A stretch of 64,000 bases of DNA from Flavobacterium xanthum (GTDB lineage: Bacteria > Bacteroidota > Bacteroidia > Flavobacteriales > Flavobacteriaceae): contig NZ_FRBU01000001.1 of assembly GCF_900142695.1 (NCBI RefSeq), positions 124,001-188,000 on the forward strand. Reading direction: 5' to 3'. The notes beneath the pieces are model-generated. The model had not been told where the DNA came from. It did not search any database and saw nothing but the letters and a program-made list of their open reading frames with translations. This document shows, in pieces, positions 8,452 to 17,916 of the stretch. Each line of letters opens with the position of its first letter. Positions within the stretch are counted from its first letter, which is position 1. A program made the translations under genes and the position numbers.

Positions 8452-9366
8452 ATGAGAAAAATTAAAATAGTACGTACTATCGCAGCTCGGTGTTTGGCAG
8501 GAGGTTTGTTGATTTTTAGCGCTTCATGCAAGAATCCTAATACAGAATTAGTTCAAAAAGAGGTTGTTAAGAAAGAAGTAAAACTGCATTATTTTCCAGA
8601 AAAAATTGACTTTGCTGGGGAAGAGGCTCCTTTGAAAATTGCAGATGTAAAAGAGCGATTTGATAGAGAATTAATAGTGAATACCAATTACCATTCGTAC
8701 ACGATTCTGGCTTTGAAGAGAGCCAATCGGGCTTTCCCAGTAATAGAACCCATTCTTAAGAAAAATGGAGTTCCAGATGATTTTAAATATTTGGCAGTTA
8801 TAGAAAGTGGATTAGTAAATGTTGTGTCAAAGGCCGGGGCAAGAGGCGTATGGCAATTTATGCCGGAAACCGCTAGGGAGATAGGTTTGGAAGTAAATAC
8901 GAATGTAGATGAGCGCTATCATCTTGAAAAATCAACTCAGGCAGCCTGCGATTTTCTTTTGAATGCTAAAGCAAAATTTGGTTCTTGGACATTAGCTGCC
9001 GCTTCCTATAATAGAGGATTGGTTGGAATTAAAAAATTATTAGATTTCCAAAAACAAACAAATTATTATGATTTGTATATGAATGAGGAAACTGGTCGGT
9101 ACTTGTTCCGAATAATGGCGCTTAAAGAAATTATGAAGAACCCACCTAAATTTGGTTTCGAAGTCAATAAAGAGCATAAGTATGAAATGATTCCGACGAA
9201 AAAAGTTACCATAGATTATTCCATTACTAATCTAGTCGCTTTTGCAAAAAGACAGGGAATTAATTATAAAATTTTAAAAATACACAATCCTTGGCTTAGA
9301 GAAACGAAGCTAATCAATACCACGGGTAAAACGTATCAAATAGAAATTCCTTTGAACGGATATTAA
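8452..9366 (+). CDS. Membrane-bound lytic murein transglycosylase (MltD-like, SLT domain) lipoprotein
   Basis: A 304-residue protein with a lipoprotein-like N-terminus (GGLLIFSASC). The SLT/lysozyme-like domain at about residues 105-200 has the catalytic Glu in VIESGLVN, followed by GARGVWQFMPETAREIGL and the conserved AAASYNRG. It cleaves peptidoglycan glycan strands without hydrolysis, producing anhydromuramic ends. Unlike E. coli MltD there are no obvious LysM repeats. A strong bidirectional terminator follows. Confidence 0.9.
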   Translation: MRKIKIVRTIAARCLAGGLLIFSASCKNPNTELVQKEVVKKEVKLHYFPEKIDFAGEEAPLKIADVKERFDRELIVNTNYHSYTILALKRANRAFPVIEPILKKNGVPDDFKYLAVIESGLVNVVSKAGARGVWQFMPETAREIGLEVNTNVDERYHLEKSTQAACDFLLNAKAKFGSWTLAAASYNRGLVGIKKLLDFQKQTNYYDLYMNEETGRYLFRIMALKEIMKNPPKFGFEVNKEHKYEMIPTKKVTIDYSITNLVAFAKRQGINYKILKIHNPWLRETKLINTTGKTYQIEIPLNGY

Positions 9367-9379
9367 TGATGAAAACTAA

Positions 9380-9412
9380 AAAAGGGCCAAATGAGTATCA
9401 TTTGGCCCTTTT
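9380..9412. terminator. Bidirectional terminator
   Basis: The inverted repeat AAAAGGGCCAAATGA (9380-9394) and TCATTTGGCCCTTTT (9398-9412) is flanked by A and T tracts. It serves the convergent transglycosylase and TPR-protein genes. Confidence 0.88.
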
Positions 9413-9429
9413 CTAGAAGTGTAAAAAAA

Positions 9430-9945
9430 TTATATCTTTTTCATCTGATCTTTCATCATGGTAATTTGATCTTTCAGCATGTTCTGTTTGTCTAATTTTT
9501 TAGCCTCGTTCAGTAGGGAAGTTGCTTCCAGTTTACGACGACGAGTCATGGCAACACCGGCTAGGTTTAATTTGGCTACAGCCAAGTCCATATCCATGGA
9601 CAGCCCAAGTTCAATCGCTTTCTTGAAATATTTCTCTGCTTGATTGATATTCGTTTGCGATAGCATGATTCCGTGTAAGTAATTAAAGTAACCTTGTTGT
9701 TTTTGAATTAAAGCAGTTTCTGGATTTTTGATATAAGCCAACCATTTTTTAGCACCTTCAAAATCTTGTTTTCTAAGTTTTAAGAACGCCAATAAGATGA
9801 ATTCATTTTTGAAGTAAAGGAAAATAGGAATTGCACTTAATAGTATAAGGAATATTCCGTTACCAATATTGCTTTCTGTAAATTGCCAAATGCCAGTAAG
9901 GATAATAAGTCCGGCGATAATAAGTTTAATATTTCTGTGAAACAT
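9430..9945 (-). CDS. Two-helix membrane protein with TPR-like C-terminal half
   Basis: A 171-residue protein. Two hydrophobic segments near the N-terminus (LIIAGLIILTGIWQF and IFLILLSAIPIFLYF) are followed by helical repeats of TPR type, for example LHGIMLSQTNINQAEKYFKKAIELG. It is probably an inner-membrane protein with a cytosolic TPR scaffold. No catalytic motif is visible and the function is unknown. It is divergent from rpmH. Confidence 0.72.
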   Translation of the reverse strand: MFHRNIKLIIAGLIILTGIWQFTESNIGNGIFLILLSAIPIFLYFKNEFILLAFLKLRKQDFEGAKKWLAYIKNPETALIQKQQGYFNYLHGIMLSQTNINQAEKYFKKAIELGLSMDMDLAVAKLNLAGVAMTRRRKLEATSLLNEAKKLDKQNMLKDQITMMKDQMKKI

Positions 9946-10008
9946 AGTGTGTTTATTTTAAGATCACAAATATAGTAAAATGAATTGAAAATATTTTTAC
10001 AAAACTGC

Positions 10009-10038
10009 TTGTGAGAAAAAAAAGTCTTTGTATATTTG
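10009..10038 (+). promoter_or_regulatory. Promoter of rpmH
   Basis: The -33 TTG (10009-10011), 19 bases of spacer and the -7 TATATTTG (10031-10038) match the Flavobacterium consensus TTG/TAnnTTTG. The leader to the rpmH ATG is about 65 bases. Confidence 0.75.
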
Positions 10039-10108
10039 CACTCGGTTTTAGAATAACGGTTATTCGAAATAAGAAGACATATAAATAAGATTTTAAAGAT
10101 ACAAAGCA

Positions 10109-10270
10109 ATGAGCAAAAGAACGTTTCAACCATCGAAAAGAAAAAGAAGAAATAAGCACGGATTTATGGACAGAATGGCTTCTGCGAATGGAAGAAAAGT
10201 TCTTGCTAGAAGAAGAGCTAAAGGAAGACATAAATTGACTGTTTCTTGCGAACCAAGACACAAAAAATAA
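10109..10270 (+). CDS. rpmH: 50S ribosomal protein L34
   Basis: A 53-residue, strongly basic protein beginning [19 protein letters not shown] and containing [19 protein letters not shown], the unmistakable L34 signature. It ends with a short C-terminal extension ([13 protein letters not shown]) as in Bacteroidota. It is a structural protein of the large ribosomal subunit. It stands alone here between a consensus promoter and a terminator. The usual rpmH neighbours (rnpA, dnaA) are not adjacent, which is normal in this phylum. Confidence 0.97.
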   Translation: MSKRTFQPSKRKRRNKHGFMDRMASANGRKVLARRRAKGRHKLTVSCEPRHKK

Positions 10271-10290
10271 TGTTTGTATAAACATAAATA

Positions 10291-10322
10291 AGGCGTTACT
10301 TTTTTTAGTATCGCCTTTTTTT
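10291..10322 (+). terminator. Terminator of rpmH
   Basis: The stem AGGCGTTACT (10291-10300) and AGTATCGCCT (10307-10316), with one mismatch, is followed by a T tract. Confidence 0.8.
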
Positions 10323-10427
10323 ATACCTATTCGTTAAAAAAAGAGGGAGATTTACAAGTAAAAGATTTGATTTCCATAACTTTAGTCTCTTGAAATAACA
10401 ACTACACAACACAATACTACTTATACA

Positions 10428-13280
10428 ATGCCAAAAGATACATCCATAAAATCAGTTTTAATAATAGGTTCAGGTCCTATTGTTATTGGTCAAGCATGTG
10501 AATTTGATTATGCGGGATCACAATCTGCTCGTTCTATCCGTGAGGAAGGAATTGAAGTTATCCTAATCAATTCCAATCCAGCAACCATTATGACCGACCC
10601 ATCCATGGCCGATCATATTTACTTGAAGCCCTTAACCACTAAATCGATTATTGAAATCCTAAAAGCACATCCTCAAATCGATGCTGTTTTGCCTACAATG
10701 GGCGGACAAACGGCTTTGAACTTGTGTTTAGAAGCCGATGAAAAAGGAATCTGGGCTGATTTTGGTGTGAAGTTAATAGGTGTTGACGTAAACGCGATTA
10801 ATATTACCGAAGACAGAGAGCAGTTCAAACAATTGCTTAAAAAAATAGGTGTTCCCTCCGCACCAGCTGAAATATGTACGTCTTACCTTAGAGGAAAAGA
10901 AATAGCACAGGAATTTGGGTTCCCATTAGTGATTCGTCCTTCGTTTACTCTTGGTGGTACTGGAGCTGCAATTGTCTATAAAAAAGAAGATTTTGACGAA
11001 CTTTTAACTAGAGGTTTAGAAGCATCGCCTATTCATGAGGTTTTGATTGATAAAGCTTTAATGGGTTGGAAAGAATATGAGTTGGAACTTTTGAGAGATA
11101 AAAACGACAACGTTGTGATTATCTGTTCGATCGAAAATATGGATCCAATGGGAATTCATACGGGAGATTCCATTACGGTTGCGCCAGCAATGACATTATC
11201 GGATCGCACTTTTCAAAGAATGCGCGATTATGCTATCTTGATGATGCGAAGCATCGGAAATTTTGCAGGAGGTTGTAATGTGCAGTTTGCCGTTTCGCCT
11301 GATGATAAAGAAGACATTGTAGCTATTGAAATCAATCCTCGTGTATCTCGTTCATCTGCTTTGGCATCAAAAGCAACGGGGTATCCTATTGCAAAAATTG
11401 CGTCAAAATTAGCGTTAGGTTACAATTTAGATGAATTGCAAAACCAAATCACTAAATCGACATCAGCTTTATTTGAACCGACTTTGGATTATGTGATTGT
11501 GAAAATTCCGCGTTGGAACTTCGATAAATTTGAGGGCGCCGACAGAACTTTAGGACTTCAAATGAAATCCGTGGGGGAAGTAATGGGAATTGGACGTTCG
11601 TTCCAAGAAGCGTTGCACAAAGCGACTCAATCTTTGGAAATCAAAAGAAATGGACTTGGAGCAGACGGAAAAGGATATACCAACTACGAACAAATTATTG
11701 AGAAACTGACTTTTGCTAGTTGGGATCGTGTTTTTGTGATTTATGATGCCATCGCCCTTGGAATTCCATTGAGTCGCATTCATGAAATTACTAAAATCGA
11801 TATGTGGTTCTTGAAACAATACGAAGAACTTTATACATTAGAGAAAGAGATTTCAAACTATAAAGTAGATACTTTACCAAGAGAATTGTTGCTCGAAGCG
11901 AAACAAAAAGGGTTTGCCGACAGACAAATCGCGCACATGATGGGTTGTCTAGAAAGCCAAGTACATACGTTACGAACTGCGATGAACATCAACCGTGTGT
12001 TTAAATTGGTGGATACGTGTGCGGCTGAATTTAAAGCAAAAACACCGTATTATTACTCCACTTTTGAAGCTGAAATTGAAAAAGCGGACGGAACACGTTA
12101 CGTGGATAACGAAAGCGTAGTAACGGATAAAAAGAAAATAATTGTTCTTGGGTCAGGCCCAAATAGAATTGGACAAGGAATCGAATTTGATTATTCTTGT
12201 GTTCATGGTGTGCTTGCCGCTAAAGAATGTGGCTACGAAACCATCATGATTAACTGTAATCCTGAAACAGTTTCTACTGATTTTGATACCGCCGATAAAT
12301 TGTATTTCGAACCAGTTTTCTGGGAACACATTTACGATATTATCCAACATGAGAAACCAGAGGGAGTTATCGTGCAATTAGGAGGGCAAACTGCCTTGAA
12401 ATTAGCCGAAAAACTATCTAAATACGGTATTAAAATTATTGGAACGAGCTTTGACGCTTTGGATTTAGCCGAAGACAGAGGGCGTTTCTCTGAATTGTTA
12501 ACCGAATTGAAGATTCCTTTCCCACAATTTGGAATTGCAGAAACGGCAGACGAAGCTTCCGCTTTAGCGGATACGTTAGACTTTCCTTTACTGATTCGTC
12601 CTTCGTATGTCTTGGGTGGTCAGGGAATGAAAATTGTAATCAACAAACAAGAATTGGAAGAACACGTAATCAATTTATTGAAAACGATTCCAGGAAATAA
12701 ATTGCTTTTAGACCATTATCTTGATGGTGCGATAGAAGCCGAAGCTGATGCGATTTGCGATGGCGAAAATGTGTACATCATAGGAATTATGGAGCATATT
12801 GAACCTTGCGGAGTGCACTCTGGCGATAGTAACGCGACTTTGCCGCCGTTTAACTTAGGCGAATTTGTGATGCAACAAATAAAAGATCATACCAAGAATA
12901 TTGCGTTGGCTTTGAGAACCGTTGGTTTAATCAACATTCAGTTTGCGATAAAAGATGATATTGTGTACATTATTGAAGCGAATCCTAGAGCGTCTCGTAC
13001 GGTTCCTTTTATTGCAAAAGCCTACGGTGAACCGTATGTAAATTATGCAACCAAAGTGATGTTAGGCCACAATAAAGTAACTGATTTTACTTTCAACCCA
13101 CAATTGAAAGGATATGCGATAAAGCAACCGGTTTTCTCCTTCAGTAAGTTCCACAATGTCAATAAAGCATTAGGACCAGAAATGAAATCGACAGGAGAAA
13201 GTATTTTGTTTATTGATGACTTGAAAGACGATCAGTTCTATGAATTGTACTCCAGAAGAAAAATGTATTTGAGTAAATAA
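10428..13280 (+). CDS. carB: Carbamoyl-phosphate synthase large subunit (lacking the MGS-like domain)
   Basis: A 950-residue enzyme that makes carbamoyl phosphate from bicarbonate, glutamine-derived ammonia and 2 ATP for arginine and pyrimidine synthesis. The two homologous ATP-grasp halves are clear, each starting with a GSGPxxIGQxxEFDY motif (VLIIGSGPIVIGQACEFDY and VLGSGPNRIGQGIEFDYS). Each also has an RPSxxLGG motif (RPSFTLGGTG and RPSYVLGGQG). E. coli CarB has about 1,070 residues; this one stops after the second synthetase unit, so the C-terminal allosteric MGS-like domain is absent. carA is not in the window. A degenerate copy of its 3' end lies 2.9 kb downstream. Confidence 0.97.
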   Translation: MPKDTSIKSVLIIGSGPIVIGQACEFDYAGSQSARSIREEGIEVILINSNPATIMTDPSMADHIYLKPLTTKSIIEILKAHPQIDAVLPTMGGQTALNLCLEADEKGIWADFGVKLIGVDVNAINITEDREQFKQLLKKIGVPSAPAEICTSYLRGKEIAQEFGFPLVIRPSFTLGGTGAAIVYKKEDFDELLTRGLEASPIHEVLIDKALMGWKEYELELLRDKNDNVVIICSIENMDPMGIHTGDSITVAPAMTLSDRTFQRMRDYAILMMRSIGNFAGGCNVQFAVSPDDKEDIVAIEINPRVSRSSALASKATGYPIAKIASKLALGYNLDELQNQITKSTSALFEPTLDYVIVKIPRWNFDKFEGADRTLGLQMKSVGEVMGIGRSFQEALHKATQSLEIKRNGLGADGKGYTNYEQIIEKLTFASWDRVFVIYDAIALGIPLSRIHEITKIDMWFLKQYEELYTLEKEISNYKVDTLPRELLLEAKQKGFADRQIAHMMGCLESQVHTLRTAMNINRVFKLVDTCAAEFKAKTPYYYSTFEAEIEKADGTRYVDNESVVTDKKKIIVLGSGPNRIGQGIEFDYSCVHGVLAAKECGYETIMINCNPETVSTDFDTADKLYFEPVFWEHIYDIIQHEKPEGVIVQLGGQTALKLAEKLSKYGIKIIGTSFDALDLAEDRGRFSELLTELKIPFPQFGIAETADEASALADTLDFPLLIRPSYVLGGQGMKIVINKQELEEHVINLLKTIPGNKLLLDHYLDGAIEAEADAICDGENVYIIGIMEHIEPCGVHSGDSNATLPPFNLGEFVMQQIKDHTKNIALALRTVGLINIQFAIKDDIVYIIEANPRASRTVPFIAKAYGEPYVNYATKVMLGHNKVTDFTFNPQLKGYAIKQPVFSFSKFHNVNKALGPEMKSTGESILFIDDLKDDQFYELYSRRKMYLSK

Positions 13281-13301
13281 AAACTTGAATTATTGATATT
13301 G

Positions 13302-13325
13302 AAAAAGCCCCGTTTGGGGCTTTTT
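13302..13325 (+). terminator. Terminator of carB
   Basis: AAAAAGCCCC, GTTT, then GGGGCTTTTT: a perfect 10-bp stem with a T tract, 21 bases past the carB stop. A near-identical terminator follows the carB remnant at 16228-16251. Confidence 0.9.
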
Positions 13326-13507
13326 CTGTTTACATCATTACTTTAAAACAGAATCACGATAGCATTAACCTACTGACTGCAATTCAATTGTTTTAATAAC
13401 TACACTTCGACTTTGCTTCCTGCTGAATCGAAACTTTGGTGTGCCCTCTTACTTAGAAGTGTTAAGAACAAATGGTACCCAACAGGTTGGTGGTCATGAA
13501 TTATAAT

Positions 13508-15943
13508 CTAATTTTCATTCGTACCGCATCCTATAGGAGCTCCTGGAGGTGCTGTTTGATGCAAGGTCGCTTTTGCTTTTTCGGGTGATTTAATCCGTTC
13601 TAGTGTTAGAAGTAAATATCCTTTTTGAGTATTGTTCTTAGTTTTTTTAAGTTGAGCTGTCACCTTCGTTTTGAGGTCGTCTATTGCTTTTAATAGTCCA
13701 GCTTTTGTGGCAAAGGAGGCACTATCATTCACGGAAACCGCAAGCAAATAGGTCAGCAGCATTTGTTCGTTTTGTTGTTGTATCAATCCTTCTAATCCTA
13801 TTGATTTTTGTCCGTTCCAAAGTTTAGTAGTAAGGACTTGAATCATATCATCAATTCCAAGACCGCCATTTTCTGCTTGATATTCTACTAACCTGTTGAG
13901 TCGACTGGTATTGAATAGAAAAGAAAGTGGAATATCGGCAGCAGCCTCAGCAGCGGCTAATGGATCAAAAGCTAGGCCGGTTTTGCGGTTAAATAGTTCC
14001 CGATCATAGTCATAATTAGCTGGACGAGGCGGAATTAATTTTATGATACGTTCTGGTAGTGCTAGTACTTTTGGATCCATACAATCCACAACAGCATTTA
14101 AAGCATTAAGTTGCTCTTCCTTAGATACTGATTTAGTCACCATTTGCCCATCACCCTTTATGGCATAAGAATAATATTGTCCACCTATCACTTTGGTAGC
14201 AGCCTCAACTTGATAGCGGTGAAAAAGAAAGACCGGTACTAATACATCTTCCAGCATAGCCATCGGAGTGCCTTTGCGAATGCTGTTTTCTCCAAATTTA
14301 GACAGTGCTTTTGCTCTAATTTGCATGACCCTTTTTAGTTCAGTCACAGGATCATTTCCAGTATCCCACAAGTTAGCATTGGGATGTAGTCCGCCAGCAT
14401 CGCGAGCATCTCGATCGGATATAAAGGTGAGTCCCTTTTTAGAAGCATCAGTTAATAGATTGTCTAATGCAACTGCTTCATCGGTTCCATTGGGGAATTG
14501 TTTATACCCATATTGAATACTGATTTTGTCCCAATCCCCAATTTCATTGGTGTACGCATTAGAGAGATCTATTTCGTCATTGCTGTTTAGGGTAGCCATA
14601 GGCGGTGGATAATCCATAACACTGGATCTATTTTGTGCACTTGAAATATAGTTATGCATTAGTCCTAGCGTATGCCCAACTTCGTGAACAGCCAATTGTT
14701 TTAAGCGTTGCAGGGCCATTTGTAACATTTTATTATCAGCGGGTAAATCGCCATTTTCAAAAGGGGCAAGCAATCCTTGCGCAATAAGATAGTCTTGGCG
14801 AACACGTAAGGAACCTAAGCTAACATTTCCCTTTAGAATTTCACCCGTTCTGGGATCAGCAATGGAGTAGCCATAACTCCAACCTCTGGTAGAACGGTGG
14901 ACCCAGTTAATCACATTGTAACGAAGATCCATTGGATCAGTACCTTCTGGTAAAATTTTTATCTGAAAAGCATTTATAAATCCAGCCGATTCAAAAGCTT
15001 GATTCCACCAGCTAGCGCCCTCTAATAAAGCACCACGTATAGGCTCGGGAATGCCATTGTCCAAGTAGTAAATTATGGGTTTAACGGCTTCACTTCGGTC
15101 AGCCAAAGGATCTTTTTTCTCTAGTCGATGCCTATTAATAAAGTTTTTTTGAATAGGCTCTGAAATGGGAGTGCTGTAATCAAAATAAGAATTAGTATTG
15201 TAAGGGGAGCGCGCATCGTAGGTACGAGTTTTAAAATTACTGTCGGGTAAGGCAACAAACGAATGATGAATCCGTAGACTAATGGCTTCACTAGCAGGAG
15301 TTACTGCATTGACATAAGCACCAGATTTCCCGCTGTTATTAACAAAAGTCATCGTAGTTTCAAATTCAGAATTCATGGGAAAGTTTTTTGTACGATCTAA
15401 GTACAATGCACTGCGTGTTTCGTCGAGCGCGTAGGTGCCTTGGCTATTTGTTTGTAGAATAGCGCTAATTTTTAGAGCATCACGCATGAAAAAAGAGGTG
15501 GCATCTACTAAAACGCTTCCGCTAGTTTCGGCAGCAACTGTGAATCCCCATAATATGGATTGTGCAAAGGATTGTTCAACAGCTCTCTTTTCGGCTGCAT
15601 CATTCGTTATGGCTCGATAAGAATAGTTGGGTTGAATCATTAAAATTTTGTTTCCAACCCTACTAAATTTCACAACAGACGTTGCGCCCAATTTGCCTCT
15701 GTCGAGACCAACTTCATTTGATCCCAAACCAGCTGGAATAGCGGTTTGATACAAGAATTCCTCGTCAAATGTATCAATTTGCAGCCATATTTTGCCCGTA
15801 GTTTCATCCCAATAAAAAGGTTTGTAGCCATTGTAAACTTTCATTGTTTTTGTTTTTTCGGCAATGGATACGGTTTGTGCCTTTGCGTAAAAGGGAATCA
15901 AAAAGAGTAGTAATAAAGAGCGAAGTACATATAGTTTCATCAT
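13508..15943 (-). CDS. Secreted zinc-dependent metalloprotease (DUF5117/DUF4953 type)
   Basis: An 811-residue protein with a Sec signal peptide (MMKLYVLRSLLLLFLIPFYAKAQ). The zinc motif HEVGHTLGLMH (HExxHxxGxxH, gluzincin/metzincin-like) lies near the middle, followed by SSVMDYPPP, which could be a Met-turn-like segment. The N-terminal 300 residues match the DUF5117-type domain seen before this catalytic domain in Bacteroidota. No T9SS sorting domain is present at the C-terminus, so it is probably periplasmic or outer-membrane associated. It sits alone between carB and a carB 3' remnant, in antisense orientation to both. Confidence 0.88.
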   Translation of the reverse strand: MMKLYVLRSLLLLFLIPFYAKAQTVSIAEKTKTMKVYNGYKPFYWDETTGKIWLQIDTFDEEFLYQTAIPAGLGSNEVGLDRGKLGATSVVKFSRVGNKILMIQPNYSYRAITNDAAEKRAVEQSFAQSILWGFTVAAETSGSVLVDATSFFMRDALKISAILQTNSQGTYALDETRSALYLDRTKNFPMNSEFETTMTFVNNSGKSGAYVNAVTPASEAISLRIHHSFVALPDSNFKTRTYDARSPYNTNSYFDYSTPISEPIQKNFINRHRLEKKDPLADRSEAVKPIIYYLDNGIPEPIRGALLEGASWWNQAFESAGFINAFQIKILPEGTDPMDLRYNVINWVHRSTRGWSYGYSIADPRTGEILKGNVSLGSLRVRQDYLIAQGLLAPFENGDLPADNKMLQMALQRLKQLAVHEVGHTLGLMHNYISSAQNRSSVMDYPPPMATLNSNDEIDLSNAYTNEIGDWDKISIQYGYKQFPNGTDEAVALDNLLTDASKKGLTFISDRDARDAGGLHPNANLWDTGNDPVTELKRVMQIRAKALSKFGENSIRKGTPMAMLEDVLVPVFLFHRYQVEAATKVIGGQYYSYAIKGDGQMVTKSVSKEEQLNALNAVVDCMDPKVLALPERIIKLIPPRPANYDYDRELFNRKTGLAFDPLAAAEAAADIPLSFLFNTSRLNRLVEYQAENGGLGIDDMIQVLTTKLWNGQKSIGLEGLIQQQNEQMLLTYLLAVSVNDSASFATKAGLLKAIDDLKTKVTAQLKKTKNNTQKGYLLLTLERIKSPEKAKATLHQTAPPGAPIGCGTNEN

Positions 15944-16088
15944 AATTTATTTTTTTATTGTTCAGTACCGTTTTTGTATAAGTATTTGAAAATCATTTTT
16001 ATAAATGAATATATCTTGTCGTGATTTAAATTGTTCTTTCAAATGTAATTAAATTTTTTCTTACTTTTTGAGTTCTATTTTGAAGTTT

Positions 16089-16207
16089 AAAAAGACTTAA
16101 AGGAAGAGACAATATCAACAGGAGAAAGCATCTTGTTTATTGGTGACCTTAAAGACGATCAGACCTACGAATTGTACTTTAGAACAAAAAAGCAGTTGAG
16201 CAAATGA
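16089..16207 (+). pseudogene. Degenerate copy of the 3' end of carB
   Basis: The reading STGESILFIGDLKDDQ, then TYELYFRTKKQLSK and stop TGA, aligns with the last 32 codons of the intact carB upstream (STGESILFIDDLKDDQ, then FYELYSRRKMYLSK). Many differences are third-position changes. The similarity continues through the 3' untranslated stretch into the terminator. To the left it fades with small indels near 16089. No other carB sequence precedes it. It is the stump of a second or former carB, now separated from the functional gene by the metalloprotease. Confidence 0.85.
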
Positions 16208-16227
16208 GCTTGAATGGATTATAAATG

Positions 16228-16251
16228 AAAAGCCCCGGTTGGGGCTTTTTT
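16228..16251 (+). terminator. Terminator associated with the carB remnant
   Basis: AAAAGCCCC, GGTT, then GGGGCTTTTTT: the same hairpin as after intact carB apart from one loop base. Confidence 0.85.
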
Positions 16252-16421
16252 GTGGGATAATGTTTTGTATGTAGTATTTTATTGTTAGAATTCAATGATT
16301 TTTCCCACTGTAGGCCGATTAGCTAATCAAAGAGCGGGTTTTTTCAAAGAATTAAATCCTTCGCTAATAATTATTCTTACACGATTTATTAAATTGTTTA
16401 TAAGTAAGTATCATGGGCATA
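16252..16421. other. Spacer upstream of the restriction-modification operon
   Basis: AT-rich, no coding frame recognised. It separates the carB-remnant terminator from the RM operator and probably holds the RM promoter, but no clear TAnnTTTG box is visible. Confidence 0.5.
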
Positions 16422-16448
16422 CAATTGTAGGCGGGTCAATTGTAGGCG
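16422..16448 (+). promoter_or_regulatory. Tandem direct-repeat operator of the RM operon
   Basis: Two perfect copies of CAATTGTAGGCG (16422-16433 and 16437-16448) are separated by GGT. The 15-base period and the position 20 bases before the start of the small HTH gene are what is expected for a controller-protein (C-box-like) operator. Confidence 0.6.
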
Positions 16449-16468
16449 TAAATCTAATTTTATAAACT

Positions 16469-16690
16469 ATGAATATTAAAATAAAATTTGGACAAAAAGT
16501 AAAAATTCTTAGAGAAGCAAAAGGTTTGTCAATTGAGAATTTGGCCAATATTTCCAATGTTGATAGAAATTATATTTCTGACATTGAAAAAGGAAAAAGA
16601 AATGTTTCAATTGAAATAATAGAGAAAATAATTAACGGATTAGAAAGTGATTTCGAAACTTTCTTTAATGATAAAGGATTTAAGAAATGA
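16469..16690 (+). CDS. XRE-family helix-turn-helix protein, putative RM controller
   Basis: A 73-residue protein that is almost entirely a Cro/C1-type HTH: KVKILREAKGLSIENLANIS, then NVDRNYISDIEKGKRNVSIEIIEKIINGL. The size and composition fit RM controller (C) proteins, which delay endonuclease expression after the system enters a new cell. The stop overlaps the methylase start by ATGA. A perfect tandem repeat directly upstream is the likely binding site. Confidence 0.85.
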   Translation: MNIKIKFGQKVKILREAKGLSIENLANISNVDRNYISDIEKGKRNVSIEIIEKIINGLESDFETFFNDKGFKK

Positions 16691-17916
16691 AAGTGATTGA
16701 AAAGATATCAATAGAAGAATTTGACCTAAAGAAATTTAAATTAAAATTTGCAGAGGAAGACGACAATAGAAAAGCAGTTTTGACACATTACTTACATAAT
16801 TATCAAAATGAAATACAAGAACATTTTAGGGAAGAGGCTGAAGAATATTTAAAACAAATCATCGAATATAAAAACGAAGAGGAAAATTTAGATATTGTTT
16901 CTGATGTTGCTTTACAACAACTTTTGTTTGAAGTAGAGCATGTGCCATTTCCCACACCTGAAAATTCAACTTTTGATTTTATTGATTTATTTGCCGGCAT
17001 TGGTGGTTTTAGAATTGCTCTACAAAATGTAGGAGGAAATTGTGTTTATACAAGTGAGTGGAATGAAGGTGCAAAAATTACTTACCAAGCTAATTTTGGT
17101 AAAGTTCCATTTGGTGATATAACGAAAGAAGTTACCAAAAGTTATATTCCTCAAAATTTTGATATATTATGTGCGGGATTTCCATGCCAAGCATTTTCAA
17201 TTGCAGGTCTGCGAAAAGGATTTCATGATACAAGAGGAACTTTGTTTTTCGATTTAGAAAAGATTATCGAAACTCGCAGACCAAGAGTAGTTTTTTTAGA
17301 AAATGTTAAAAACCTTGTTTCTCATGATAAGGGTAATACTTTTAAAATAATATTAGAGATTTTAGAGAAAAAATTAGGCTATAAAACTTTCACAAAAATT
17401 TTAAACTCTTCAACTCATGCAAATGTTCCTCAAAATAGAGAAAGAATTTTTATTGTAGCTTTTGATAAAGAACAAGTCCCCAATTGTGCGGATTTTAAAT
17501 TTCCAGATGCAATTCCGCTTACTAAAACTATTCACGACATATTAGAAAAAGGAAAACAAGCTGAAAATCTTTATTATAAAAAAGACCATAAATATTATCC
17601 AGAATTAGAAAAAACGATGACTTCAAAAGATACTATTTATCAATGGAGGAGAGTTTATGTTAGAGAAAACAAAAGTAATGTATGTCCAACTTTAACTGCT
17701 AATATGGGTTCAGGAGGACATAATGTACCTTTAATTTTGGATGATTATGGAATTAGAAAGTTGACACCTAAGGAATGCTTTGCTTTTCAAGGATATCCAG
17801 TAGACAAATATATTTTACCAAATATAGCTAATAGTAAATTATATATGCAAGCAGGGAATTCAGTTACAACAACTTTGATAGAAAGAATAGGTAAGGAAAT
17901 TTTAAAAGTTATTTAA
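16687..17916 (+). CDS. DNA (cytosine-5-)-methyltransferase of a type II RM system
   Basis: A 409-residue C5-cytosine methylase. Motif I FIDLFAGIGGFR is near residue 100, motif IV FPCQAFSIAG near 168 (catalytic Cys), motif VI ENVKNL, motif VIII QNRERIF near 250, and motif X GNSVTTTLIERI near the end. The 95 residues before motif I are longer than usual, Glu/Lys-rich and without an evident fold assignment. It protects the host DNA by methylating the sites cut by the downstream nuclease. The recognition sequence cannot be read from the protein by eye. Confidence 0.95.
   Translation: MKVIEKISIEEFDLKKFKLKFAEEDDNRKAVLTHYLHNYQNEIQEHFREEAEEYLKQIIEYKNEEENLDIVSDVALQQLLFEVEHVPFPTPENSTFDFIDLFAGIGGFRIALQNVGGNCVYTSEWNEGAKITYQANFGKVPFGDITKEVTKSYIPQNFDILCAGFPCQAFSIAGLRKGFHDTRGTLFFDLEKIIETRRPRVVFLENVKNLVSHDKGNTFKIILEILEKKLGYKTFTKILNSSTHANVPQNRERIFIVAFDKEQVPNCADFKFPDAIPLTKTIHDILEKGKQAENLYYKKDHKYYPELEKTMTSKDTIYQWRRVYVRENKSNVCPTLTANMGSGGHNVPLILDDYGIRKLTPKECFAFQGYPVDKYILPNIANSKLYMQAGNSVTTTLIERIGKEILKVI

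Noticed and set aside
11550..11819. Antisense open frame inside carB
   Set aside because: Typical shadow frame of a conserved gene on the other strand; no family, start signal or context.
13326..13507. Possible small gene between the carB terminator and the metalloprotease stop
   Set aside because: A - strand reading with FDSAGSKVEV has no start, no continuation and no family.
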